Under the pieces are notes generated by a model, which saw only the letters and a list, made by a program, of their open reading frames with translations, did no database searches and was not told where the DNA came from. From Bruticola sp004554425 (GTDB lineage: Bacteria > Vulcanimicrobiota > Xenobia > Xenobiales > Xenobiaceae), in assembly GCA_958366945.1 (NCBI GenBank), contig CATXCY010000008.1, positions 1 to 64,000 on the forward strand: a stretch of 64,000 bases of DNA, read 5' to 3'. The stretch's first letter is position 1. Every line of letters begins with the position of its first letter. A program made the position numbers and the translations under genes. This document shows, one piece after another, positions 35,895 to 45,356 of the stretch.

Positions 35895-36079
35895 AGAACC
35901 TTTCACAATAACTGATTAAAATTGAAAATAACCGTTTTCAGCAGGCGATAAAGCTCAAGTGTTGAACGAAACGGCCAACAATTGGGTAATTTTTGTTGTA
36001 TCTTCAGTATTATTTGCTTAAATAAGCAAATCAAACATTGCAGCAAAACATTTTGTACATTCAGCGAGGTTATCTCTAT

Positions 36080-37660
36080 ATGGGTTTAGAACGATGCAGC
36101 GGAGTGTTACTCCATCCTACCTCACTTCCAGGGAAATACGGAGTAGGAACGTTCGGCTCTGAAGCTTATGAATGGGTTGATTTTCTTTCCAGAAATCAGC
36201 AAACTATTTGGCAAATCCTCCCTCTCGGCCCTACTTCTTACGGCGATAGTCCTTACCAAAGCAGTAGTACTTTTGCCGGCAATCCCTATTTGATAAGCTT
36301 AGATGATATGGTCTCTGACGGCTTAATGGATCGTCAGCTTTTAATCGAAGCTATAAGCTCTCCAGAATTTAATGCTAATTCCGATGAGGTAGACTTTGGC
36401 TCTCTCTACAAGTGGAAATTGCCCCTTTTGAATAAAGCTGCTGCCCAATTTGATGACAAAGGCAATAGCGATCTGGCCAAAGAATACAAAAAATTCTGCA
36501 AAGATAATAAAAATTGGCTGGATGACTACGCTCTTTTCAGCGCTTTAAAAAAGAAGTTCTCCGATAAAGCTTGGAGTGAATGGCCAGACGAATTTAAGTT
36601 CCGCAAAGATAAGGCTATGTGCGAAGCCAGACAAGAGTTGGCCTCTGAGATTAAGGGTTATTGCTTTATTCAATGGGTATTTGACCGCCAGTGGAGCAAA
36701 TTGCGCACCTATGCCAATAAAAAAGGTATAAAAATTATCGGCGACTTGCCAATTTTCGTAGCTATGGACTCTTCCGACGCCTGGACCAATACGGCGCTGT
36801 TCTGCTTTGATAAAAACTTAGTACCTACTGCCGTAGCTGGTGTACCGCCGGATGGTTTTGCAGCCGATGGTCAATTGTGGGGCAACCCCCTTTACAATTG
36901 GGAAAAAATGAAGAAAACCGGTTATTCTTGGTGGATTGAGCGCTTGAAAGCAGCCTTAAAGCGCCAAGATTATGTACGTATTGATCACTTCCGTGGTTTT
37001 GCAGCTTATTGGTCTGTGCCTTTCGGCGAAAAGACTGCCAAAAATGGCAAATGGCTCAAAGGTCCCGGCGCCGATTTCTTCAAAGCCATTCAAAAGGCTT
37101 TAGGTAAAGACTTACCTATTATCGCCGAAGACTTAGGCGTAATTACCGAAGACGTAGTCGCCTTGCGTGATGGCTTTGCTTTCCCCGGTATGAAAATTTT
37201 GCAATTCGCTTTCGGAGGCGGAGCTCAGGGCGAATATTTGCCCCACAACTACACCGCTAATTGCATTACTTATACCGGAACTCACGACAACAATACCTCT
37301 CGAGGCTGGTACGAAAATGACGCTTCCGAAAAGGAAAAAGATTATTTGCGCCGTTATTTTTCTACCGACGGTTGGGATGTAGCCTGGACAATGATTCGCG
37401 GAATTTTCGCCTCTGTGGCAAAAGTAGCCATAGTACCGGCTCAAGATTTGCTCAGTTTGGGCAAAGAAGCTCGCATGAACTATCCTGGTAAAGCCAGAGG
37501 TAACTGGAGCTGGCGTTTCCGCCGCGAAATGTTCACTCCTCATATTGAGTGGCGCTTGAAAGAGATCACCGAAACTTACGGACGTGAGCGCGAAAAAGAA
37601 GTTGTAGCTCAAGATGAGGCTTATCAAAAAGCTGCTGAAGCGGCCAGAAAAGCCAAGTAG
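36080..37660 (+). CDS. malQ: 4-alpha-glucanotransferase (amylomaltase)
   Basis: The 526-aa GH77 enzyme transfers alpha-1,4-glucan segments between malto-oligosaccharides or to glucose. It has the start MGLERCSGVLLHPTSLPG, then QILPLGPTSYGDSPYQ, catalytic Asp in DYVRIDHFRGF, Glu in PIIAEDLGVIT and Asp in YTGTHDNNTSRGW, so all three acidic residues are present. ATG 36080 is chosen because family proteins begin here; a start at 36038 would add 14 unrelated residues. A shared bidirectional terminator follows. Confidence 0.96.
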   Translation: MGLERCSGVLLHPTSLPGKYGVGTFGSEAYEWVDFLSRNQQTIWQILPLGPTSYGDSPYQSSSTFAGNPYLISLDDMVSDGLMDRQLLIEAISSPEFNANSDEVDFGSLYKWKLPLLNKAAAQFDDKGNSDLAKEYKKFCKDNKNWLDDYALFSALKKKFSDKAWSEWPDEFKFRKDKAMCEARQELASEIKGYCFIQWVFDRQWSKLRTYANKKGIKIIGDLPIFVAMDSSDAWTNTALFCFDKNLVPTAVAGVPPDGFAADGQLWGNPLYNWEKMKKTGYSWWIERLKAALKRQDYVRIDHFRGFAAYWSVPFGEKTAKNGKWLKGPGADFFKAIQKALGKDLPIIAEDLGVITEDVVALRDGFAFPGMKILQFAFGGGAQGEYLPHNYTANCITYTGTHDNNTSRGWYENDASEKEKDYLRRYFSTDGWDVAWTMIRGIFASVAKVAIVPAQDLLSLGKEARMNYPGKARGNWSWRFRREMFTPHIEWRLKEITETYGREREKEVVAQDEAYQKAAEAARKAK

Positions 37661-37681
37661 TTTCTGAGCTCAGCCAAAAGT

Positions 37682-37731
37682 AAAAAAGCTTCCGTTTCCT
37701 CGAACAAAAAGTTCTTGGCGGAAGCTTTTTT
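37682..37731. terminator. Bidirectional terminator between malQ and the HAD gene
   Basis: AAAAAAGCTTCCG and CGGAAGCTTTTTT are perfect 13-base arms with a 24-base loop between convergent genes. Confidence 0.85.
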
Positions 37732-37747
37732 CGTCTGCCTACATATT

Positions 37748-38512
37748 TTAATTTACATGCAACAGTTTTTTTCGAACTAAATCTTTATAAAGTTGTTCAG
37801 TAGAAGTAAAAACTAAGCCATCCATCCCCGCCGATTTAGCAGCTTTAATGTTGTTGCTCTGATCGTCGACAAAAAGACATTGTTTGAGAGGAACTCCAGC
37901 TACTTGGGCTGCCAACTTAAAGATCTCGGCTTGCGGTTTGCGCATTCCTACTCTGCAAGACAGGATGCAAGGATCGAAGTGTTTATAAAAACCGACTTCT
38001 TCCAAAATATCGGCATGTTCAGCTATAGTATTACTTAAAGCCCCTACTGCACAGCCATTACGGCGCAATTCTTCCGTTACTTGCAACAAACGCTCGTCTA
38101 TAGTGAGAGTAGCGCGAAAGATATTTTTCCAGAAATCGGCACAATTGCTGACAATGCTGCGGCACCCCTCTCCACTTTGCCACAAACTCTCGCCTATTTC
38201 TCGCCAAAAACTTTCCGAATCAAGCTTGCCCATCTCGAAAGCCGGAAGTTTTTGGGCAATTTCACGGCGCAAAGAATTTGGATTAGTTTGAAAAGCCGCA
38301 CACCCAAGTTGTACATAGCGATCCAACTCCGCCCCTACAAAAACTCCACCGATATCAAATAAGACAAGTTTAATCGGCTTGCGTCCAAAAAATAGCACCG
38401 CGTTTAACTCTTCCTTTTCTGCCTTAATTGGAGCCAATTTTCTAGAGAAAAGCCATCTGCCCTGCCAAAGTTCAAGAAGCAAGCGCCCATAACAAACAGT
38501 AGGGAAAAACAT
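37748..38512 (-). CDS. HAD-superfamily hydrolase, subfamily IA
   Basis: Core motifs start near residue 48: motif I LVLFDIGGVFV (the second Asp is Gly, as in YihX-type proteins), motif II ALSNTIAEH, motif III Lys in RVGMRKPQAEIF and motif IV FVDDQSNNIKAAKSAGM. The relatives are small-molecule phosphatases, for example of sugar phosphates. The first ~45 residues do not belong to the fold; the true start may be a GTG near residue 39, although ATG 38512 gives the longest frame. It convergently faces malQ. The substrate is unknown. Confidence 0.82.
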   Translation of the reverse strand: MFFPTVCYGRLLLELWQGRWLFSRKLAPIKAEKEELNAVLFFGRKPIKLVLFDIGGVFVGAELDRYVQLGCAAFQTNPNSLRREIAQKLPAFEMGKLDSESFWREIGESLWQSGEGCRSIVSNCADFWKNIFRATLTIDERLLQVTEELRRNGCAVGALSNTIAEHADILEEVGFYKHFDPCILSCRVGMRKPQAEIFKLAAQVAGVPLKQCLFVDDQSNNIKAAKSAGMDGLVFTSTEQLYKDLVRKKLLHVN

Positions 38513-38631
38513 ATTTAGCTAGAAACAGGGGGCCGTCTGTGCCGCTTATACAAGAAAGAGCAACTAGCAGTTCACAAGCTAGCAGTTCACAAGCCAGGAA
38601 ATTACATTATTTAGCTGATTGATCATTTACT

Positions 38632-40473
38632 GTGTCGCCGGGCATCTTTCAGATGTCGACGTCCGAATCTTCAGCCTATCGGTCAAGAGCATTGAAAACA
38701 GCCACTATACTAAATTACTTAAGCAACAGTAAACTCAATCGAAAAAGATTAACCGTCGCAGCCTTAGCGATAATATTTATTTTATATTTGTGTATATGGC
38801 TGATCGGAAAAATTTTCAGTTTTGTATTTACTCCACAAGAATCGCCCTTTGTTGGTTTAGTACCTTCTTCGTCTCCTTTGGCTTTTGAAGGCACTCCAGA
38901 GCAAGTAAGCGTTTTTTTACGTGATCGCTGCGGCCTAATAGCCGATTTTAACAACGGCGAATTGTCTAAAAATTATCCGAATGCCCGCATTTTAGTAGCA
39001 ATTATGCCTCAAGATAGGCCGGATAATTTAACAACAACTCCACAATGTCAAGCCTATGTGCTCGACTTAGCCTCAAATATCGAAGAAGTTTGGAACCAGA
39101 AGTCGGCTTATCCCTCTTCAGTTCCTCCTTTTCCTCCCTGTCCTGACGGAGGCCAAGCACTTTACACAGGCGACGATTCACAATTTACCATTACTTGTAC
39201 GGGTAAGCATCATAAGACTGTTTACAATTCAGCTACCGGTTTGGCCTTAGCCAATGCTCAACCTTCCGGAAGCAACGACGCTGGAGTTAAAGCAGCTTCC
39301 AATTTGCCTGAGCGTGATACTCGCGACTTATCTGTCATTACTCAAGAGCGTTTAGCTTCTCTTCAAGATACTCCCAGCGTTTTGCATGCTTTGCAACAAA
39401 CTGATATTTCAGCGAAAATGCAAGCGCAAAATCCCTCATATAACAGCCAGGCCAACGGCTCATACTATGAAAATACTATTACTGCTTCCGGAAAGTTGGC
39501 TCAAGAACTAGACAGCCGCAATATTCCTTTAAGTTTGCAAGAGTTACCTAGTACATTTAAAATTGACGCTCCTTTCATTATTGCTATAGCTAATGTAAAA
39601 GAGCAATTGCCTGAGTGCTCCGCTCTATCGGCTTTCAAGAATATTCAAATTTGGATGTCCGCTCCGGAAGCCACTACAACTATTTTGCAAGAGCGTACTC
39701 CCAAAAGTGAAGCTCTTACTTTTACTCCCGCTCAAGAAACAAGTTTTCAACTAATTTGCCAAAGTGCCACCTTTGGCAAATTATTCAGCGAGTTTCCTTG
39801 TAAATTGCCTGCTGAAAGTATTTTGCATCTTAACAAAGCTACCGATACAGAATCTTGGTCTGGCCGTTTACTCTTGCCCAAGCAATACAAGAGCCGGTTG
39901 GCTAAGATGACCACTTCTTCAGTAAATGCCGCCGACTTTGTAGCTAAGGTTGATCCAGCTTCCTCATCTATAAGCGCCAACACAGAAATTCTGGACTTAT
40001 TTTCTGTGCCTAACTTAGGCTGGCGCAATTCGGCCATTTCCGAAGATGCTCAAGTACAGCCTCTCGTGATGGTAGCTAGCTTTAATAGCGTCGGCCAAAG
40101 CACGTTCAAACAACTTGGCTTACAACTGGCTAAAGCTTTCAAGGGAAGAATCGCCTTCAACACTTTTCTCAGTTTTGCCGACAGCAAACAAGCAACAGCT
40201 TGGCTGTCCACTAGTCCTTGGGCTAGTAAGAATCAAACTTACAGCAAAGTAGAAATTAACAATAATACAATCGACATCAAGGCTGGTAAGCTTCCGGAGT
40301 TTAGCCCTGTTTCTTTGCCTCAAGGCCCAAGCCCAGCTCAAATTTGCGGCTGGTTGACACTGCGCGGCGCTCAAGGGAAAGCAATTACAAGTGCCTTTGC
40401 TATTGGTGTAGACGTAAATAACGGTGAAGAAGCCGAAGCTCTCTGGATAAAGTTGGAGCAGCAGAGCAAATAA
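38632..40473 (+). CDS. Membrane-anchored protein of unknown function
   Basis: The 613-aa protein has a basic N-terminus, one membrane helix (about 44-68, LAIIFILYLCIWLIGKIFSF) and a long exported part. The exported part looks like two related halves, each with a segment of the type PFIIAIANVKEQLPECSAL or PFVGLVPSSSPLAFEG, followed by mixed alpha/beta sequence. It loosely resembles DUF3352-type anchored proteins, but I am not sure. GTG 38632 has a poor Shine-Dalgarno and ATG 38653 is a plausible alternative. It stands alone between a HAD gene and a GNAT gene with its own terminator. Confidence 0.6.
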   Translation: MSPGIFQMSTSESSAYRSRALKTATILNYLSNSKLNRKRLTVAALAIIFILYLCIWLIGKIFSFVFTPQESPFVGLVPSSSPLAFEGTPEQVSVFLRDRCGLIADFNNGELSKNYPNARILVAIMPQDRPDNLTTTPQCQAYVLDLASNIEEVWNQKSAYPSSVPPFPPCPDGGQALYTGDDSQFTITCTGKHHKTVYNSATGLALANAQPSGSNDAGVKAASNLPERDTRDLSVITQERLASLQDTPSVLHALQQTDISAKMQAQNPSYNSQANGSYYENTITASGKLAQELDSRNIPLSLQELPSTFKIDAPFIIAIANVKEQLPECSALSAFKNIQIWMSAPEATTTILQERTPKSEALTFTPAQETSFQLICQSATFGKLFSEFPCKLPAESILHLNKATDTESWSGRLLLPKQYKSRLAKMTTSSVNAADFVAKVDPASSSISANTEILDLFSVPNLGWRNSAISEDAQVQPLVMVASFNSVGQSTFKQLGLQLAKAFKGRIAFNTFLSFADSKQATAWLSTSPWASKNQTYSKVEINNNTIDIKAGKLPEFSPVSLPQGPSPAQICGWLTLRGAQGKAITSAFAIGVDVNNGEEAEALWIKLEQQSK

Positions 40474-40496
40474 TCGTAAAAAGCACAGCTAAACTA

Positions 40497-40536
40497 AAAA
40501 TGGGCCGGTTCTTTTGATCAAGAGCTGGCCCATTTT
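40497..40536. terminator. Bidirectional terminator
   Basis: AAAATGGGCCGGTTCTT pairs with AAGAGCTGGCCCATTTT (wobble allowed) and is flanked by an A-tract and T-tract, between convergent genes. Confidence 0.85.
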
Positions 40537-40567
40537 CTTATAAACATTTTCTTATAAAAAATGCTAC

Positions 40568-41248
40568 CTAAGGAGCTTTTATATCTCTAGATTCTTTTGA
40601 GCTAGGCAACTGCTCCTTAGGTAAAATACCATTTACAGCTGCCAATTCAGCGAAATATTTTTCTTTGGGAAGGCGCATAAAAATTTTCGGAGCATCATTG
40701 TCCCCTAAACCATAGCCGACAATTCCTTCCAAACTATGTAACTTTTCGCACTCTTCCATACCTAATCTTTTGAAGCAATGCTGAGCTCGCAAATTATAAT
40801 CAGCCGTTTCTATCTCTATTAGATCAACTTTTTCATTTTCAAAAAGAAAACGATTCATTAGGGCCATAGCCTTAGTACCTATACCGTGGCCGCGGTTGTC
40901 TCGCCCCATCATTAAGCCGGATAAAGCAACTTTGCCTACTCCTTCCATATTGCGCAAATCGTATTTTCCTAAACCCAAAATTTTGGAGTGAATATCGCAA
41001 ACGGCTAAAAAATAACAAGGTGAGTTGGGATTAGCAACTAGACGCATATAACTATCGGAAGCAAAATGATAATCGTAATCGCTTAAAGTTTTAGCGCCAA
41101 AAGCATAGCGAACCAATTCTTTGTCTTTCATCCACCCGGCAATAGCTATTAAATCGGAATGAACTATTTTGCGCAGCAATAAACCGAAACGCAATTCAGA
41201 GAGAAGCACCACTTTCTTGTTGGCGTAAAAATTAAGCATATCACCCAT
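40568..41248 (-). CDS. GNAT-family N-acetyltransferase (RimJ/RimL-like)
   Basis: In the 226-aa protein the acetyl-CoA motif is MMGRDNRGHGIGTKAMAL, followed by IEIETADYNLRAQHCFKRLGM, both typical of RimJ/RimL-type enzymes that acetylate protein N-termini or small amines. The first ~25 residues are extra. The C-terminal ~35 residues after MRLPKEKYF are a charged tail. It is divergent from the Mo island, with 289 bases between. The substrate cannot be inferred. Confidence 0.8.
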   Translation of the reverse strand: MGDMLNFYANKKVVLLSELRFGLLLRKIVHSDLIAIAGWMKDKELVRYAFGAKTLSDYDYHFASDSYMRLVANPNSPCYFLAVCDIHSKILGLGKYDLRNMEGVGKVALSGLMMGRDNRGHGIGTKAMALMNRFLFENEKVDLIEIETADYNLRAQHCFKRLGMEECEKLHSLEGIVGYGLGDNDAPKIFMRLPKEKYFAELAAVNGILPKEQLPSSKESRDIKAP

Positions 41249-41537
41249 AGGGAGCTACCTTCCGTTTCATTGACAAAACTTCAAAAACACAGGGTGTACT
41301 TTAGCACAAATCGGTAAATACATGCATATTTTTGTTTTTAATTGGTATACTCCCTATGGCTAAAGCCAGGCAATTCCAAAATATTAACGAGCCATACCTA
41401 CTAGTAAAATTTAAGCGCAACTCTACCAAACAAAGAATAAACTGTGTAGCATCTAAATCGATATATTATTCATAATAACTTGCAAATAATAAACTCTACA
41501 GCCTATCATACGAAAGATAGTGAGATTTGGTAAATAC
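41249..41537. other. 289-base divergent intergenic region upstream of the Mo island
   Basis: It is A+T-rich. TGGTATACT at 41343-41351 looks like an extended -10 box for rightward transcription. A ModE-like half-site is at 41459. I see no Moco riboswitch fold and no gene. Confidence 0.45.
41459..41480. promoter_or_regulatory. Candidate ModE-type operator
   Basis: CGATATAT fits the left half of the E. coli ModE site (CGNTATAT). After five bases, ATAATAAC is an imperfect right half. It lies 58 bases upstream of a gene encoding a ModE-like HTH domain, so autoregulation is possible. The match is partial and the region is A+T-rich, so chance is a real risk. Confidence 0.25.
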
Positions 41538-42470
41538 ATGAAATACTTCGGAACTACAGGCGGTATCATAGCAGCCGCCAGCCCCAAAAGTGCAGAGCCC
41601 TTAAAGATGGTAGGCTCTATACCTGTAGTGAAGCGAATCGTACTGACTTTACAGCAAGCGAATGTTTTTCCTATCGTTATCGTTACTGGAGCCAGAGAAT
41701 CGGAAATTATTCATCAAATAGCCAACAGCGGTGTTATCTTTTTACATATAGATAATTGTGAGCAACTTGAGCTATTGACTTCTTTGAAAAGAGGGCTTGT
41801 TTACTTAAAAAACAAATGCCAACGAGTAGTTTTTACTCCGGTTAATACGCCTATGTTTTTCCCTTCCACTCTCAAAGCCATACTTAGTTGCGATGCTCCT
41901 ATAGTAGCTCCCTCTTGTCACGGTCGCGGAGGCCATCCCATCATGTTGCGCCATGACATGTGGGATCGTATTTTGGCCTACGTCGGCAATGACGGTTTAC
42001 GTGGAGCTATAGATACATATGGCATCAGCCGCCGCTGGGTTCCTGTAGAAGATGAAGGCGTACTCCTCAATGTTCACAATAATGAAGAACAAGTTAAGCG
42101 CCACCTAAAAGCTCACAATGATTCCTTGCTCTCACCAGTTATAAAAGTAAATGTCGAAAGTGAACAGATCATTTTTAATGCTCGCTTGAAATTGCTTTTG
42201 TTTTTGATAGCTGATTTGAATTCTGTACGCCAAGCTTGTATACATATGGGATTATCCTATGCCAAGGCTTGGAATATGATTAATTGCTTGGAAAAAGAGG
42301 TCGGCTACCCTATCGTTAGTCGCCAGCACGGGGGCAGCAAAGGTGGCCATACAAAGCTCACCGATAAAGGCGAGCAACTAATGCGTGCCTATCAAGTGTA
42401 CGAACAAGAACTTAATGATATAGCCCAAGCTCGCTTTGAAACTTTGTTCCGTCAGACTTCTTTAATCTAG
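41538..42470 (+). CDS. MobA-like nucleotidyltransferase fused to ModE-like HTH domain
   Basis: Residues 1-190 are a MobA-like NTP transferase fold (VVKRIVLTLQQANVFPIVIVTGA, VFTPVNTPMFFPSTL, CHGRGGHPIMLR, GNDGLRGAI). The usual LAAGxSxRMG loop is weak (GGIIAAASPKSAEPLKM), so nucleotide binding may be altered. Residues 205-300 are a LysR-type winged helix like the N-terminus of ModE (LFLIADLNSVRQACIHMGLSYAKAWNMIN, then QHGGSKGGHTKLTDKG). Similar fusions are known near Mo hydroxylases in Clostridia. ATG 41538 is chosen because the fold begins here; a GTG at 41520 is possible. It may sense cofactor precursors and control the island. Confidence 0.85.
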   Translation: MKYFGTTGGIIAAASPKSAEPLKMVGSIPVVKRIVLTLQQANVFPIVIVTGARESEIIHQIANSGVIFLHIDNCEQLELLTSLKRGLVYLKNKCQRVVFTPVNTPMFFPSTLKAILSCDAPIVAPSCHGRGGHPIMLRHDMWDRILAYVGNDGLRGAIDTYGISRRWVPVEDEGVLLNVHNNEEQVKRHLKAHNDSLLSPVIKVNVESEQIIFNARLKLLLFLIADLNSVRQACIHMGLSYAKAWNMINCLEKEVGYPIVSRQHGGSKGGHTKLTDKGEQLMRAYQVYEQELNDIAQARFETLFRQTSLI

Positions 42471-42550
42471 GAGTCGACGCACTTTAGGTAAATGGAGTCG
42501 ATTATAAAACACTCCGAAAAAGGCCCCAATCAGAAAGGATAAGATAGCCT

Positions 42551-43228
42551 TTGTCTAAGCAAATAGCCGCTATTGAACTTGCACCACAACCTGTTCATAT
42601 AAATGGTTTGATTTTAGCAGCCGGCTTATCCAGCCGCATGGGCGAGCTAAAAATGCTTATGCCTTTGCGTGGCAAGACAGTCCTTGAGAATACTATCGAT
42701 TCCATGTTATTAGCAGGAGTGGAAAAAATTGTCGTAGTGTTAGGCTACCGAGGCCAAGAATTGGAAGATCTTTTACAAAAACGCTACGTAGGCAACCGCT
42801 TCGTTATAGTATACAACGAGCACTATGCTGAAACGGATATGCTCACCTCTTTAAAAATTGGCTTAGCGTCTATGCCAGAGTGTCACGCCTTTTTTCTTTT
42901 GCCAGGCGATATGCCTATGATCGACAAGGGAACTTATCTAAAAATTTTTAAAGCTATGCCACATAAAGGTGATTTTATCGTTTTTCCCCTTTTGCAAGGT
43001 TATCGTAAACATCCACCTTTAGTAGCAGCTTCTTTTATAAAAGAAATTCTTAATTTTAACGGTGAAGACGGATTGCGCGGGTTTTGGCGACTCCATGAAG
43101 AATCTATACACACTGTAAATGTAGATGATTTAGGCTGCTGGACAGATTTAGATACCCGCGACCAATATCAAAAATGTTTGCGTAAAGTTTCAAATAAAAA
43201 TAATGCGACTGACAAAGGAGGAGATTGA
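42551..43228 (+). CDS. MobA/MocA-like nucleotidyltransferase
   Basis: The 225-aa protein has the intact loop LILAAGLSSRMGELKMLMPL (about 21-40), then VVVLGYRGQELEDLL, FLLPGDMPMIDKGTY and KHPPLVAA. This is the MocA/MobA family that attaches CMP or GMP to molybdopterin; CMP (MCD cofactor) is usual for bacterial xanthine-dehydrogenase-family enzymes. A ~17-residue N-terminal extension precedes the fold. The start is TTG with AAAGGAT about 11 bases upstream. The stop TGA is directly followed by the ATG of the Mo-subunit gene, and the Shine-Dalgarno of that gene lies inside this coding end, so they are translationally linked. Confidence 0.9.
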   Translation: MSKQIAAIELAPQPVHINGLILAAGLSSRMGELKMLMPLRGKTVLENTIDSMLLAGVEKIVVVLGYRGQELEDLLQKRYVGNRFVIVYNEHYAETDMLTSLKIGLASMPECHAFFLLPGDMPMIDKGTYLKIFKAMPHKGDFIVFPLLQGYRKHPPLVAASFIKEILNFNGEDGLRGFWRLHEESIHTVNVDDLGCWTDLDTRDQYQKCLRKVSNKNNATDKGGD

Positions 43229-45352
43229 ATGGAAACCATCTCTCAATCTGTCGTAAAGAAAGATCATGCGCCCAAAATTTCCGGACGCAGCATCTTCGTG
43301 GGAGATATTGACAAACACGGCGTTCTTTGCGGCAAAATACTTCGCTCCAAATATGCTAAAGCTAAATTGCTGGGCGTAAAATTGCCGGAACTTCCAGACG
43401 GCTACTATTACGTAGACCGTAACGACGTCCCCGGAGACAACAACGTAAATATCGTACGTGACGATACTCCCGTATATGCCCGCGAAACTGTGGAATATAT
43501 CGGCGAGCCTATTGGCATGGTCTGCGGTCCCGACGAAGCGGTTTGCGAAGACATTATAAAAAATACTGAAGTAGAATACGAAGAGCTTGAACCCGTACTC
43601 GATTTACGTAAAGCCGACGAGGCTTTCTTCAATTACGAGTATGGCAAGGGCGATGTCGAAAAAGCCTTCGCGGAAGCCGATAAAGTTTACGAAGAAGAAT
43701 TTGAGACTGGTTACCAGGATCAAACTTATCTCGAGACTCAAGGCATGATGGCCGAACCAGAAGAGGGCGGCAGAATGTACGTCCACGGTTCTATGCAATG
43801 TGCCTACTATGTGCATGGTGCTATCATGCGCGCTTTAGGTTGCGGCCCGGCTGATGTCCATGTACATCAAGACGTAACCGGTGGCGGCTTCGGAGGTAAA
43901 GAAGCCTTCCCGTCCATTTTGGGATGCCAAGTCGCTGTAGCTGCCAAAGCTATTGGTAAGCCTGTACGTTGTATATTCGGTCGCCGCGAAGATTTAGAGT
44001 TTTCCTCCAAGCGTCACCCTTCCCTTTGCACCTACAAAGTGGCTGTAAAAGACGGTAAAGTTACCGCCATGGACATCGACGTCAAATTCAACGCCGGTGC
44101 CTATACCACACTGTCAGCTGTAGTATTGCAACGCGGCTTGATTTGCGCCGACGGCGTCTATAACATTGAAAACTTACATGTACGTGGACGCGCTTTAAAG
44201 ACCAACACAACTCCCAGTGGCGCTTATCGCGGTTTCGGAGCCCCCCAGACTTTCTTTGCCGTAGAAATGATCATGAGCCATATCGCTCGCGATTTGGGTA
44301 TAGATGATTTGAAGTTCAGAGAAGCCCATTTAGTTAAGAAAGGCGATCGTACTTCCACTTCCGGCATGTACCACTTCCCTGTCCCTCTTCCCGAGATGAT
44401 CGAAGAAGTGGATAAAGCTTGCGATTATCGCCGCAAACACGAGGAATATTCCAAGCCTCAAAGCGGACGCTATCGCAAAGGCATAGGCATTTCTATGCAT
44501 TTCCATGGTGCCGGCTTTACCGGCTCTGGCGAGCGCGACTTTATTAAAGCCGTAGTTCGCTTGCGCAAGTATAAAGATGGTACCGTCGAGATTCTGGCTT
44601 GCAACGGTGAAATAGGTCAAGGCTTACGCACGACCTTCCCCAAGATTGTGGCTCATGAGCTCAATTTGCCTTTAAATAAAGTATTCTACGATCACCCAGA
44701 CACTTCACGTGTTCCCGACTCCGGCCCTACCGTAGCTTCTCGCTCCCTCATGGTCGTAGGCGAATTGTTGCGCAAAGCAGCTATCAAGTTGCGCAGTCAA
44801 TGGGAAGACGGTAAAGATCAGATGGTCGAAGAGCGCTTCGTAGAGCCCGACTTCATGATTCCTTTCTATATCGATAAGTTCCAAGGCGACGCTTATCCCA
44901 CTTACGCTTGGGGCGTTCAGGCTATTGAAGTTGAAGTCGATACCTATACAGGTTTAAGCAAGATTTTAGGTGCTTATGCTTCCTTCGATGTAGGTACTCC
45001 CATCGACTACAATATTGTCATGGGCCAAATGGAAGGCGGCTTGTTGCAAGGTATAGGTTACGCTTCTACCGAGTTTATGAATTACGACAATAAAGGACGC
45101 ATTCGCAACAACTCCTTCTCCGACTACCTCATTCCCACCAGCGTAGATGTACCCGTACTCAAATGCCAACTTCACGTTGACAAATATCCTGACGGTCCCT
45201 ACGGTGCCAAAGGTGCCGGCGAGCTTCCTTTGGTTGGCATTCCCAGCGCTTATGTGGAAGCCCTCGAACAAGCTATGGGCGGCGTGACTCTCAATCACAT
45301 CCCCTTCACTGCCGAAGACACTATTAAGGTGCTTACAAAGGAGAAAGCCTAA
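43229..45352 (+). CDS. Molybdenum hydroxylase large (Mo-binding) subunit
   Basis: The 707-aa xanthine-dehydrogenase-family subunit has molybdopterin motifs in order: DVTGGGFGGKEAFPS, SGAYRGFGAPQ, CNGEIGQGLRTTFPK and GAKGAGELPLVGIPSA with the active-site Glu. The GGKE form of the first motif is seen in xanthine dehydrogenases, which hydroxylate purines, whereas CO dehydrogenase has a different signature. It is first of a Mo-FeS-FAD trio. GGAGGAGATTGA precedes the ATG. Codons are strongly C-ending and regular, like groEL, suggesting high expression. The substrate is not certain. Confidence 0.93.
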   Translation: METISQSVVKKDHAPKISGRSIFVGDIDKHGVLCGKILRSKYAKAKLLGVKLPELPDGYYYVDRNDVPGDNNVNIVRDDTPVYARETVEYIGEPIGMVCGPDEAVCEDIIKNTEVEYEELEPVLDLRKADEAFFNYEYGKGDVEKAFAEADKVYEEEFETGYQDQTYLETQGMMAEPEEGGRMYVHGSMQCAYYVHGAIMRALGCGPADVHVHQDVTGGGFGGKEAFPSILGCQVAVAAKAIGKPVRCIFGRREDLEFSSKRHPSLCTYKVAVKDGKVTAMDIDVKFNAGAYTTLSAVVLQRGLICADGVYNIENLHVRGRALKTNTTPSGAYRGFGAPQTFFAVEMIMSHIARDLGIDDLKFREAHLVKKGDRTSTSGMYHFPVPLPEMIEEVDKACDYRRKHEEYSKPQSGRYRKGIGISMHFHGAGFTGSGERDFIKAVVRLRKYKDGTVEILACNGEIGQGLRTTFPKIVAHELNLPLNKVFYDHPDTSRVPDSGPTVASRSLMVVGELLRKAAIKLRSQWEDGKDQMVEERFVEPDFMIPFYIDKFQGDAYPTYAWGVQAIEVEVDTYTGLSKILGAYASFDVGTPIDYNIVMGQMEGGLLQGIGYASTEFMNYDNKGRIRNNSFSDYLIPTSVDVPVLKCQLHVDKYPDGPYGAKGAGELPLVGIPSAYVEALEQAMGGVTLNHIPFTAEDTIKVLTKEKA

Positions 45353-45356
45353 TATT

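Noticed and set aside
37133..37627. Minus-strand ORF of 164 codons opposite malQ
   Set aside because: It lies wholly inside the conserved catalytic part of malQ.
41249..41537. Moco riboswitch upstream of the Mo island
   Set aside because: No multi-stem GC-containing fold was seen; the region is plain A+T-rich.
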